Below, one piece after another: positions 8,931 to 16,305 of a stretch of 29,579 nucleotides of DNA (its first letter is position 1; each line of letters starts with the position of its first letter). This DNA comes from Galactobacter sp. (GTDB lineage Bacteria; Actinomycetota; Actinomycetes; Actinomycetales; Micrococcaceae). Location of the stretch: contig NZ_JALAGT010000179.1 of the NCBI RefSeq assembly GCF_022712295.1, positions 1-29,579 on the forward strand. The letters are read 5' to 3'. Under the pieces are notes generated by a model. The model was not told the origin of the DNA, made no database searches, and saw only the letters and a program-made list of their open reading frames with translations. Both the position numbers and the translations under genes were made by a program.

Positions 8931-10382
8931 TCAGTGCCAGGACGGCGTCTGATCAACCTCTTCACGCTTGCCGGACCACGTGGTGTGGAACGTGCCCTCA
9001 CGATCCACACGCTTGTACGTGTGGGCGCCGAAGAAGTCGCGCTGGCCCTGCACCAGTGCTGCGGGAAGCCGCTCGGAGCGCAGGCCGTCGTAGTAGGCCA
9101 GCGAGGAGGAGAACGCGGGAGCAGGGATGCCGTTCTGCGTCGCGGCCACGACCACACGGCGCCATGCGTCCTGTGCGGACTCGAGGTGCGCGCGGAAGTA
9201 AGGGGCCAGCAGCAGGGCGGGCAGATCCGGGTCGGCCTCGTACTCGTCGGTGATGGTGTTCAGGAACTGGGCACGGATGATGCAGCCGGCGCGCCAGATC
9301 TTCGCGATCTCACCCTTGTCGATGTCCCAGTCGTACTTGTCCGCACCGGCAACGATCTCGTCGAAGCCCTGCGAGTACGCAATGATCTTGGAGGCGAAGA
9401 GGGCCTTACGGACGTCCTCGATGAACCCGTCCACGTCGGAGACACGCTTGGGCGTGGGGCCGTCCAGACCGAGTGAGGCGGCACGCTGCTCGGAGGCCGA
9501 GGACAATGAACGGGCGAAGGTGGCCTCGGCGATGCCGGTGACAGGCACCCCCAGGTCCAGGGCGTTCTGCACGGTCCAGGCGCCGGTGCCCTTGGCGCCG
9601 GCGGCGTCCAGGATCACGTCCACGAGCGGCTTGCCGGTCTTGGCGTCCACCTGCTTGAGGACCTCTGCGGTGATCTCGATCAGGTAGGAGGAGAGCTCAC
9701 CCTGGTTCCAGGTGGTGAAGATGTCCGCGATCTGTGCGGGCGTCTTGCCTGTGCCGCGGCGGATCAGATCGTAGGCCTCGGCGATGAGCTGCATGTCTGC
9801 GTACTCGATGCCGTTGTGCACCATCTTCACGAAGTGTCCGGCACCGTCGGTGCCGACGTGGGTCACGCAGGGGGAACCGTCGTCGGCGCGGGCCGCAATG
9901 GACTCGAGGATGGGGCCGAGGGTGGTGTAGGACTCCGCTGACCCGCCGGGCATGATGGACGGGCCGTTGAGCGCGCCCTCCTCGCCGCCCGAGATGCCGG
10001 TCCCGACGAAGTGCACGCCGGTCTCACGGATGCGGGACTCTCGGGCAATGGTGTCCTGGAAGTTGGCATTGCCACCGTCCATGATGATGTCGCCGGGCTC
10101 GAAGACACGCAGCAGTTCATCGATGACGGCATCGGTTCCCTTGCCGGCCTGCACCATGATGATCGCGGTGCGCGGGGTGGCCAGGGAGGCGGCGAACTCT
10201 TCGTAGGAGAAGCTCGGGATGAAGCCGGCCTCGGGGTGGGAGGACACGAGCTCGTCGGTGCGGGAACGGGAGCGGTTGAACACCGCCACCGTGTTGCCCT
10301 TGCGGGAGGCCAGGTTCCGGGCCAGGTTGGAGCCCATCACCGCCAGTCCCACGACGCCGATGTTCGCCTGTGCGTCAGCCAT
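8931..10382 (-). CDS. gnd: 6-phosphogluconate dehydrogenase, decarboxylating (NADP+)
   Basis: This 483-residue enzyme oxidises and decarboxylates 6-phosphogluconate to ribulose 5-phosphate in the cytoplasmic pentose phosphate pathway, making NADPH. The N-terminal Rossmann fold shows GVVGLAVMGSNLA, and the NRSRSR stretch after the second strand fits NADP+ binding. The family signature (DAAGAKGTGAWT) and the C-terminal tail are present, and the length is that of the usual ~470-485-residue dimeric form. The reading frame is open further upstream, but the ATG at 10382 is chosen because it has AAGGAAG about eight bases before it and starts exactly where the family starts; the 54 extra upstream codons look like untranslated leader. 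It is single-gene in appearance, with a terminator at 8865-8913. Confidence 0.96.
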   Translation of the reverse strand: MADAQANIGVVGLAVMGSNLARNLASRKGNTVAVFNRSRSRTDELVSSHPEAGFIPSFSYEEFAASLATPRTAIIMVQAGKGTDAVIDELLRVFEPGDIIMDGGNANFQDTIARESRIRETGVHFVGTGISGGEEGALNGPSIMPGGSAESYTTLGPILESIAARADDGSPCVTHVGTDGAGHFVKMVHNGIEYADMQLIAEAYDLIRRGTGKTPAQIADIFTTWNQGELSSYLIEITAEVLKQVDAKTGKPLVDVILDAAGAKGTGAWTVQNALDLGVPVTGIAEATFARSLSSASEQRAASLGLDGPTPKRVSDVDGFIEDVRKALFASKIIAYSQGFDEIVAGADKYDWDIDKGEIAKIWRAGCIIRAQFLNTITDEYEADPDLPALLLAPYFRAHLESAQDAWRRVVVAATQNGIPAPAFSSSLAYYDGLRSERLPAALVQGQRDFFGAHTYKRVDREGTFHTTWSGKREEVDQTPSWH

Positions 10383-10412
10383 CAGTACTTCTTCCTTAGG
10401 TGGTCGTGGATT

Positions 10413-10429
10413 CTCGAGCGGCACTCGAG
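10413..10429. promoter_or_regulatory. CTCGAG dyad in the gnd leader
   Basis: Two CTCGAG hexamers separated by five bases form a 17-base palindrome about 30 bases upstream of the gnd start codon. It could be a protein-binding site or a leader hairpin. No clear -35/-10 pair for gnd was found around it, so its role is open. Confidence 0.35.
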
Positions 10430-10539
10430 CGATATGTGGTGGTCCCGGTGGGGTCACCATGGTCCAGCGTAATGCCGAATGCTGATTCAACCAGGTCTGT
10501 GCGTCGTCGTCAGGTACATGACCTCGAACGGCGTACGTC

Positions 10540-10583
10540 GGCACGAATTCGCAACAGTGACGTTCGCACCGGCACGTATTCGC
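10540..10583. repeat. Near-perfect 13-base direct repeat downstream of rlmH
   Basis: GGCACGAATTCGC (10540-10552) and GGCACGTATTCGC (10571-10583) differ at one base and are spaced 31 bases apart, about three helical turns. They sit in the 238-base gap between the rlmH stop and the gnd start, where an upstream regulatory region for gnd would be expected. Binding by a regulator is only a suggestion. Confidence 0.35.
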
Positions 10584-10620
10584 GTCGGTCCCTTGGGCGC
10601 CGGTCCCATGGCTCGGGGAC

Positions 10621-11088
10621 CTAGACGTGGTGGTAGGAACCGCCGGAGGAAATCTCCTGCGCTCGGTAGATCTGCTCCGTCAGCATCAGTCTCACCAATT
10701 GGTGGGGGAAGACCAGCTCGGAGAGGGACCACACCAGGTCGGCTCGGGCGTGGACGGACTGGTCAACGCCGTATGCGCCGCCGATGATGATGGTGATGTG
10801 GGCGCCGCGGTCCAGCCGTGCGCGTAGGTTCTTGGCGAGTCCGGGGGAGGAGAGCATCTTGCCGCGTTCGTCCAGTAACACGACGTGCTCGGAGTCCTTG
10901 ATCTTGGCCAGCAGCCGCCCCGATTCCTCGGTGCGGGCGGCGTCCTCCTGACGGGAGGAATGCGGGATCAACTGGAAGCTGAGGTCCCACGGCTTCTTGA
11001 GGCGCTTCGAGTAGCGCTCGATCCCTTCGGTGACCCAGGATTCGTGTTTCTTGCCGACGGCCAGGACGCGGATGCTCACGATGCCCAT
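10621..11088 (-). CDS. rlmH: 23S rRNA (pseudouridine1915-N3)-methyltransferase RlmH
   Basis: RlmH methylates pseudouridine 1915 in helix 69 of 23S rRNA on the assembled 70S ribosome, using S-adenosylmethionine through a SPOUT knot. The 155-residue size is standard. Visible signatures are the N-terminal SIRVLAVGKKHESWV, the LLDERGKMLSSPGLA segment, the IIGGAYGVD cofactor-binding loop, and the C-terminal LTEQIYRAQEISSGGSYHHV knot; the family usually ends in YHR or YHH-like residues, as here. The ATG at 11088 is preceded by GAAAG. It lies between the FMN reductase and gnd on the same strand but with a hairpin upstream, so it is probably transcribed on its own. Confidence 0.95.
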   Translation of the reverse strand: MGIVSIRVLAVGKKHESWVTEGIERYSKRLKKPWDLSFQLIPHSSRQEDAARTEESGRLLAKIKDSEHVVLLDERGKMLSSPGLAKNLRARLDRGAHITIIIGGAYGVDQSVHARADLVWSLSELVFPHQLVRLMLTEQIYRAQEISSGGSYHHV

Positions 11089-11122
11089 TCTTTCATCCGG
11101 CGTGGTGGTCGGGGTGGATGCG

Positions 11123-11157
11123 CGTCAGGCCGCGCCCTGGAGGGGCGCGGCCTGACG
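11123..11157 (-). terminator. Perfect 15-bp hairpin after the FMN reductase gene
   Basis: CGTCAGGCCGCGCCC (11123-11137) pairs perfectly with GGGCGCGGCCTGACG (11143-11157) around a five-base TGGAG loop. It lies about 40 bases beyond the FMN reductase stop and ahead of rlmH. There is no T-run on either side, as in many high-GC actinobacterial terminators, so termination is likely but not certain. Confidence 0.6.
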
Positions 11158-11194
11158 TTCATGATGCCCGACGTCGTGTGGTCGGGTCAGCGGG

Positions 11195-11743
11195 TCACTT
11201 TCCCCAGCGCTCGGCGGTGGAGATGAGGGAATTCAGGGTGTTCTCGATCTCGCCCGCGCGCCGCTCCAGCGGTGCAACGCCCTCTGGGCCGAAGTCCGTG
11301 AACAGGCCGAGTGAAACGGTGGCGCGGATGTCGATCATGTCGAAGTTGGCCACGATCTGGCGCCACTGCTCCACTGCACGCACGCCGCCGTCCGCACCGT
11401 AGGACACGAAGGCGATGACCTTGGACCGCCACTCGTTGCTCAGGAAGTCCGTGGCGTTCTTCAGTGCGCCGGGGACGCCATGGTTGTACTCGGGGGTGAC
11501 GAGGACGTAGGCGTCGAACTCGGAGATCTTGGCGCTCCAGGCGCGGGCGGCCTCGGTGGTGTGCTCCTCCAGCATTCCCGGGGGGACGTCCTCGTAGGCC
11601 GGAAGGTCGAAGTCGGCCAGGGGGACAACCTCGAACGTGACATCGTCGCGGCCCAGCTTCGCGGCGGCCTCTTCGATCCAGCGGGTGACATGTGCGGAAT
11701 TGCGGCCCTTACGAACGGAGCCGGAGATGATGGCGACCTTCAT
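11195..11743 (-). CDS. NAD(P)H-dependent FMN reductase (flavodoxin-like)
   Basis: A 182-residue member of the NADPH-dependent FMN reductase family (flavodoxin fold), which reduces FMN or quinone/azo-type substrates with NAD(P)H in the cytoplasm. The FMN phosphate-binding loop is GSVRKGRNS near the N-terminus, and the conserved PEYNHGVPGALKNATDFL segment follows at mid-length. Size and motif order match the family exactly; the natural substrate cannot be told from sequence. The ATG at 11743 has a strong ribosome site (AAAGGACG). The two nested dyads directly upstream suggest it is tightly regulated, perhaps by a MarR- or HxlR-type repressor responding to redox-active compounds. It is followed by a hairpin at 11123-11157. 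Confidence 0.9.
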   Translation of the reverse strand: MKVAIISGSVRKGRNSAHVTRWIEEAAAKLGRDDVTFEVVPLADFDLPAYEDVPPGMLEEHTTEAARAWSAKISEFDAYVLVTPEYNHGVPGALKNATDFLSNEWRSKVIAFVSYGADGGVRAVEQWRQIVANFDMIDIRATVSLGLFTDFGPEGVAPLERRAGEIENTLNSLISTAERWGK

Positions 11744-11760
11744 GGACGTCCTTTCTCGAG

Positions 11761-11809
11761 AACCAAAGTAGTTGATACGTCATCAACGTACACCCGAAAG
11801 GCTTTGGTT
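11761..11809 (-). promoter_or_regulatory. Nested dyads upstream of the FMN reductase
   Basis: Two perfect inverted repeats are nested here. The outer arms are AACCAAAG (11761-11768) and CTTTGGTT (11802-11809). The inner arms are GTTGAT (11771-11776) and ATCAAC (11782-11787), separated by five bases. Both lie within 70 bases of the reductase start codon, where operator sites for a repressor would be expected. TTGAT-N5-ATCAA is a shape often bound by dimeric winged-helix regulators; the regulator is not encoded nearby. Confidence 0.55.
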
Positions 11810-11860
11810 GTCACGTCAACTTTGCGGAGGTCTGGGTCACGCCCGGCCGCGCGCAGCAGG

Positions 11861-12775
11861 TCAGGCCACCGGCCGCTCCGGATCCCGGGCCTTGACCAGG
11901 ACGATTCCCGCCAGGATCACCAGACCCCCCACCAGCTGCCACCCGGTCAGCGCCTCTCCGAGGATGACCCAGGCCGTGATCGTGGAGAACGGCACCTCCG
12001 TGAGGTTGGCGAAGGACCCCAACGTGGGCCCCAGGTGGCGCAGGCCGATGAGACCCAGCCAGTACGCGCCCGCCGTGGTGAACAACAGCAGCAGCGCAGG
12101 CACCCACCAGGACACCGCGAACCCCGCGAAGTCCACGTCGGCCACGACGAATTCAGCAGGGGTGAGCTTGGTCAGCGTCGTGATCACTGCAACCACGGCG
12201 CCCACGGCCATGCCGAGCCCGGTGAAGGCGATGGGAGGCAGGTTGATGGACTGATTGGAGGAGACCATGAAGTATCCGGCCATGCAGCCGGCGGCCGCCA
12301 CGGCGAGCGCCAGACCCAGCCAGCTCATCCGAGCGCCACGGAAATCCAGGACCAGCATCATGCCCACCAGGCACACCACCAGCCCTGCGCAGATCACCGC
12401 ACCGGGGAAGCGTCTGGTCCGCAGCCATACCCAGACAACGATCAGAACGGGCGCGCCCATCATCTCCACGAGCACCGCCACGGCGACGCTCAAGTGCTCA
12501 AGGGCTAGGAAGAAGAAGATCTGCACGCCGGCCATGGCCACGATCCCGTAGCCCATGATGGCTTTCCACCGGCGTCTGACCTCGTCCCAGCGCCCACGCA
12601 GGGCGAGCAGGGTCGGGGCGGAGAGCAAGGCCGTGGCCCCTGCCAGCCGTAGCAGGGCCACTGACCCCGGGGGCCAACCGATCCCGTAGAGCACTTTGGC
12701 CAGCGGCCCGGACGCGGCGAAGAGATAGGCGGAGAGCAGTAGGGCCGTCAGACCCAGGAGCACGTTTCGTTGCAC
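11861..12775 (-). CDS. EamA-family (DMT superfamily) transporter
   Basis: A 304-residue inner-membrane protein with about ten hydrophobic helices in two repeated EamA halves, the layout of drug/metabolite transporters such as RhaT, YdcZ relatives and amino acid exporters. The open frame extends upstream into the preceding gene, but that part is Arg/Pro-rich nonsense. The GTG at 12775 (VQRNVLLGLTALLLSAYLF...) is chosen because it has a G-rich ribosome site (GGGGGGACGGA) directly before it and lies 13 bases after the serine hydrolase stop. It is the last gene of the minus-strand operon. From this context I infer export or uptake of an amino acid or a breakdown product, for instance to relieve L-amino acid excess; the substrate cannot be read from sequence. 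Confidence 0.85.
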   Translation of the reverse strand: MQRNVLLGLTALLLSAYLFAASGPLAKVLYGIGWPPGSVALLRLAGATALLSAPTLLALRGRWDEVRRRWKAIMGYGIVAMAGVQIFFFLALEHLSVAVAVLVEMMGAPVLIVVWVWLRTRRFPGAVICAGLVVCLVGMMLVLDFRGARMSWLGLALAVAAAGCMAGYFMVSSNQSINLPPIAFTGLGMAVGAVVAVITTLTKLTPAEFVVADVDFAGFAVSWWVPALLLLFTTAGAYWLGLIGLRHLGPTLGSFANLTEVPFSTITAWVILGEALTGWQLVGGLVILAGIVLVKARDPERPVA

Positions 12776-12788
12776 TCCGTCCCCCCAT

Positions 12789-14357
12789 TCATTCCCAGAT
12801 GATCTGCATGTGCTCCTGGACGCCTTCGACGTCACCGTCTGCGCGGACGGCGTCCGGACCCGCGGCGGCCAACGATACGGCTTGAACTCTAGCGCCCTGC
12901 GGCGTCCCGACCATCCGCACCTGGGCCACCAAGGTCCCGTGCCCACAAGGGATGACCCACCGCAGGGTTCCCGGAGTCGGGGCCGCGGTGACGCGGGTGT
13001 GCAGCTGACCCGCCTCGGAGACGTCCCCCAGCCGTTGCACCATGGTCCGCAGTCGTTGTGCCCTGACGTCGGCAGGGACGTTGCGCAGCACATTGCGGGT
13101 GAACAGATCGGTCAGCGCTTCCCAACCGTCGGGCTCGAGGAGAGCACCCGCGCGCAGCTCGGTATCCAGCCGCTGCGCGGCGTCCACCGTGGCGGCCCAT
13201 GGCCGGATCCTGCCCGACGGCGCGTCCACGGCTTCCAGCACGTGTGTCAGTATCTGCCCCGCCACGGCGGAGCCGGAGAACTCGTCCGAGTTCCCGAAGA
13301 CCACCACCCCGATCCCGGTGGTGGGGTGCCAGCGCATGTGGGAGGAGAAACCTGGGAGCCCTCCGGCATGTTGAACCACGCGGCCGAAACGGTGGTCCAG
13401 TTCCACGACGAGGCCGTAGCCGTAGCCTGCAGCATCCAGGGTCCGGCCACCGAGCTGGTAGCCGTCCGTCGGCATGAGGGTGTGCCCGGTCTGCATGCGG
13501 CGGCGCGCTGCAGCAGGCAGCACGGATTCGAAGGCGGGATCGCGGTCGGCCGCCTCGTCGAACGCCGAACCGAGGAAGTGCATCCACGTGGCGATGTCGT
13601 CCACCGTGGAGAACAGGGACCCGATGCAGCCCAAGGCGCCGGTACCGACATAGGGCTCGGACATGAAACTCTCGCCGCCATCGAAGGTGCGCCAGCCCGT
13701 GGCCAGGTCGGCCGCGTCCGGGTAGTCCTCGGCGTAGGCGTGAGTCCCGGTCAACCCCAGCGGCGTCAGGATGCGTTCCGCGACGACCTCCTCCACCGGG
13801 TGCCCCGTCACGGCTTCCACGGCACGGCCAAGGACGGAGATGCCCAGATTGGAGTACTCGTATTCCGTTCCCGAGTGCGAGGACAGGTTCAGCCCGGAAT
13901 CCACCAGGGTCGTGGCCCATGCGCGGGACTCGCCCAGGTGGTCGTCCCCGAACGGGTTGTCCTCACCCAGGCCGCCGCGGTTGGCGAGAAGTTCGCCCAG
14001 TGTGGCGTCGAAACCTTCGGCCGTGGGGCCGGGCAGGGCGGCACCGGCCAGGCCAGGCACGTACGCGGAGGCCGGAGAACCCAGGTCAAGGGCTCCCTCG
14101 TCGACCAGCGACATCACCGTGGCGGCCAGGAAGGACTTGGACATGGAGGCGATGCGGAAGACGGTGTCCCGCGTCGTGGCCTGCCCGTCCCGGCGTGGTT
14201 CGCCGAGCGCACGGACGGCGACGACGCGCCCCCGGTGCGTCACGGCGGCCAGGCACGCGGGTGCAGACCTTGCGACCTCAGGGGTGAGGGCGATGTCGAA
14301 CGCCGCCCCGGCCGCCCCGCTCAGTTGCGGGTCATGCTCGCTGGGCGAACCGGTCAT
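12789..14357 (-). CDS. Cytoplasmic S12 (beta-lactamase-fold) serine hydrolase
   Basis: A 522-residue penicillin-recognising serine hydrolase (peptidase family S12 / class C beta-lactamase fold). The catalytic S71-M-S-K74, the Y168-S-N170 second motif and the H330-A-G-G third motif are all present; the HxG form of the third motif is common in S12 D-aminopeptidases, esterases and DD-peptidases rather than in true beta-lactamases. There is no signal peptide, so it acts in the cytoplasm, which argues against a role in beta-lactam resistance. A C-terminal region of about 130 residues follows the catalytic domain. Its ATG overlaps the amidotransferase stop by four bases. From the context I infer cleavage of a D-residue-containing peptide or amide (D-aminopeptidase-like). 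An esterase is the main alternative. Confidence 0.85.
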   Translation of the reverse strand: MTGSPSEHDPQLSGAAGAAFDIALTPEVARSAPACLAAVTHRGRVVAVRALGEPRRDGQATTRDTVFRIASMSKSFLAATVMSLVDEGALDLGSPASAYVPGLAGAALPGPTAEGFDATLGELLANRGGLGEDNPFGDDHLGESRAWATTLVDSGLNLSSHSGTEYEYSNLGISVLGRAVEAVTGHPVEEVVAERILTPLGLTGTHAYAEDYPDAADLATGWRTFDGGESFMSEPYVGTGALGCIGSLFSTVDDIATWMHFLGSAFDEAADRDPAFESVLPAAARRRMQTGHTLMPTDGYQLGGRTLDAAGYGYGLVVELDHRFGRVVQHAGGLPGFSSHMRWHPTTGIGVVVFGNSDEFSGSAVAGQILTHVLEAVDAPSGRIRPWAATVDAAQRLDTELRAGALLEPDGWEALTDLFTRNVLRNVPADVRAQRLRTMVQRLGDVSEAGQLHTRVTAAPTPGTLRWVIPCGHGTLVAQVRMVGTPQGARVQAVSLAAAGPDAVRADGDVEGVQEHMQIIWE

Positions 14358-15100
14358 GCGCCGGCTCCAGGTGTCGTCGCGGGGACGGAGGCCGCCTGGA
14401 ACCGACGCACCGATGCGGCAAACGCGGCGACCATGTCCCGCGCCGCGGCGGTGTTGGCCGGGTCGGCCTGCTGGGCGAGGTGGATCAGCTCGGTCAGATC
14501 CAACCCGTCCTCACGCATCGCGGCGTCGTCCCACGCGGCCAGGTTCTCTGCGCTGGCCTCCGGGTGGAACTGCACGCCCCGGACGTTGTTCCCCAGGCGG
14601 AAAGCCTGATTCGCGATCGCGTCGGAGGATGCCAGGAGGACGGCGTCCGGCGGTAGTTCCGTGATCATGTCCTCGTGGTTCTCGATCATGGGAGAGCCCT
14701 CTCCCAAGGCCGCGATCACGGGATCGATGGCGCCGTCGAAGGTGGGGGTGATCTGGGTGGCGCCGCGTTCGACGGGGCCGGTCTTCGCCGCGACTCGGCC
14801 TCCGGCGACATGGGCCAGCAGCTGCCCGCCCAAGCAGATGCCCAGGGTGGGTAGATCCAGGTCGATGGCCTGAGTGGCCAGGGCCCGTTCGGCGGGCAGC
14901 CACGGTGCCGCAGCGTCGTCGTTCGGCATGAGGCCGCCCCCGAGCATGATCAGGCCGGCCGAGTCACCCAAGTCCTCCGGCAGGCCGTCCTTGCCCCGGA
15001 CCACGCGCGTCTCGATGCCTTCGTCCTCCAGCCATTCGGCCAGGCGACGGGGCCCGGACTGATCGGAATTGATCACGATCATCACCGTCGGGGAGCTCAT
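14354..15100 (-). CDS. Class I glutamine amidotransferase-like hydrolase
   Basis: A stand-alone 248-residue class I glutamine amidotransferase domain (GMP synthase / PuuD-like). The nucleophile is C89 in GICLGGQLL and the partner dyad is H179 and E181 in QFHPEAS, so the triad is complete. There is no synthetase domain attached. Stand-alone members hydrolyse glutamine or gamma-glutamyl amides. The start overlaps the M19 dipeptidase stop by four bases and the end overlaps the serine hydrolase start by four bases, so translation of the three is probably coupled. Because peptidoglycan D-glutamate is often amidated (D-isoglutamine) or gamma-linked, hydrolysis of such a bond would fit the cluster; this is inference. 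A generic GMP synthase-like protein is the alternative annotation. Confidence 0.85.
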   Translation of the reverse strand: MSSPTVMIVINSDQSGPRRLAEWLEDEGIETRVVRGKDGLPEDLGDSAGLIMLGGGLMPNDDAAAPWLPAERALATQAIDLDLPTLGICLGGQLLAHVAGGRVAAKTGPVERGATQITPTFDGAIDPVIAALGEGSPMIENHEDMITELPPDAVLLASSDAIANQAFRLGNNVRGVQFHPEASAENLAAWDDAAMREDGLDLTELIHLAQQADPANTAAARDMVAAFAASVRRFQAASVPATTPGAGA

Positions 15101-16260
15101 GCCTGCTGTTCCTCCTCCTGCGCTGACTTATCCTCTGCTGGTGCCGGTTGTTCTTCTGCCGGCGCCGGCTGGTCCTGAGCAGTGCGTGCACTCACGTCCA
15201 CGGCCGGTGCGATCGCGGTGCCGGCCGGCGGCGGGGCCGTGCCTTCCATGAAGGCCATATGGGCTGGATCGTTGGCCTCGAGCACGCGGAGCGCGTTCCC
15301 GTGGGCGACGGCCTCGAGATCCGACGTGGACCAACCGCGGGTGCGCAGTTCACCCAGGAGGCTCTGATAGCCGGAAACATCGTCAAGGCCGGTAGGCATC
15401 GCATCCGTACCGTCGTAGTCCGCGCCGAGCCCCACCACCTCGATGCCACCCACCTCACGCAGGTGGTCCAGGTGATCGGCAACGTCCGTGATGCCCACCA
15501 ACGGTGCCTCGCCCTGCTCCCCGTCCAGCACCCAGTCCCGGCGAGCCTGAGACACGAAGGAAGGAACGAAGGCACACATGACGACGCCGCCGTCGGCGGC
15601 GATCCTGGACACCACGTCGTCGGGCACATTCCTGGGATGGTCGCAGAGCGCCAGCGCCGCGGAGTGGGACACCATGACGGGCAACGTGGAGACGTCCAGG
15701 GCGTCCCGCATGGTGGCGGGGGAGACGTGGGCCAGGTCCACGACCATGCCGATCCGGTTCATCTCCGCGACGACGTCTCGGCCGAAGTCCGTGAGTCCGT
15801 CATGACGGGCGTCATCGGTCGCCGAATCAGCCCAGTCGGTGGTCAGCGACCACGTCAGCGTCATGTAGCGGGCGCCGGCCCGTGCATAGGAGCGGAGTAC
15901 GCCGAGCGACCCGCCGATCTGGTCCCCGCCCTCGATCCCGATCAGGCTCGCGGTGCGCAGCGTGGCGGCGATCCGGCGCACGTCGGCGGCGGTCCGTGCA
16001 CGCCCGAGGTGTCCCGGGTACGCCTCGATGAAGCGGTTGACCCAGTCGATCTGCTCCAGCGTGGCGGTGACCTGCTCCGCGCCGCGCAGTTCGGGATCCA
16101 CCCACACCGACCAGAACTGGCCGCGCACGCCGCCCTCCGCCAGCCGTGGGAGGTCGGTGTGCAGGGACGGCTGATGGGTGTCCAGGCCGTCCACCCGGTA
16201 GCCGCGGGACTCGCGGCTGTGCCAGGCCAGGTCGTTGTGTCCGTCGAGGACGGGAATCAT
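15097..16260 (-). CDS. M19 (renal/membrane-type) dipeptidase
   Basis: A 387-residue zinc dipeptidase of family M19, which cleaves dipeptides and, unusually, accepts a D-amino acid at the C-terminal position. The metal site is visible: H8 and D10 in LDGHND, the bridging E110 in GIEGGDQ, H178 in VDLAHVS and H199 in SHSAA. CDHPRNVPDD and GLGADYDG further down are also family hallmarks. No signal peptide, so cytoplasmic despite the family name. The last ~45 residues are a Pro/Ala/Glu/Gln-rich acidic tail not needed for the fold. The gene starts 45 bases after the class IV PLP enzyme. In this setting it would split L-D dipeptides from imported wall peptides and release free D-amino acids for the acyltransferase/racemase route. 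Confidence 0.93.
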   Translation of the reverse strand: MIPVLDGHNDLAWHSRESRGYRVDGLDTHQPSLHTDLPRLAEGGVRGQFWSVWVDPELRGAEQVTATLEQIDWVNRFIEAYPGHLGRARTAADVRRIAATLRTASLIGIEGGDQIGGSLGVLRSYARAGARYMTLTWSLTTDWADSATDDARHDGLTDFGRDVVAEMNRIGMVVDLAHVSPATMRDALDVSTLPVMVSHSAALALCDHPRNVPDDVVSRIAADGGVVMCAFVPSFVSQARRDWVLDGEQGEAPLVGITDVADHLDHLREVGGIEVVGLGADYDGTDAMPTGLDDVSGYQSLLGELRTRGWSTSDLEAVAHGNALRVLEANDPAHMAFMEGTAPPPAGTAIAPAVDVSARTAQDQPAPAEEQPAPAEDKSAQEEEQQA

Positions 16261-16305
16261 GTGTCTCCTGCCGTGCCGGTGTCGGTGAGGGTGCGGTTGA
16301 GGGTC

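Noticed and set aside
10383..10544. A 54-residue N-terminal extension of Gnd
   Set aside because: Family members start at the ATG at 10382, which also has the ribosome site; the extension includes the CTCGAG dyad.
12789..14357. A beta-lactam resistance gene
   Set aside because: There is no signal peptide, the third motif is HAGG rather than KTG, and the operon context is peptide metabolism.
12810..14609. A 599-codon plus-strand frame opposite the S12 hydrolase
   Set aside because: Composition is that of an antisense shadow, and the minus-strand gene has complete catalytic motifs.
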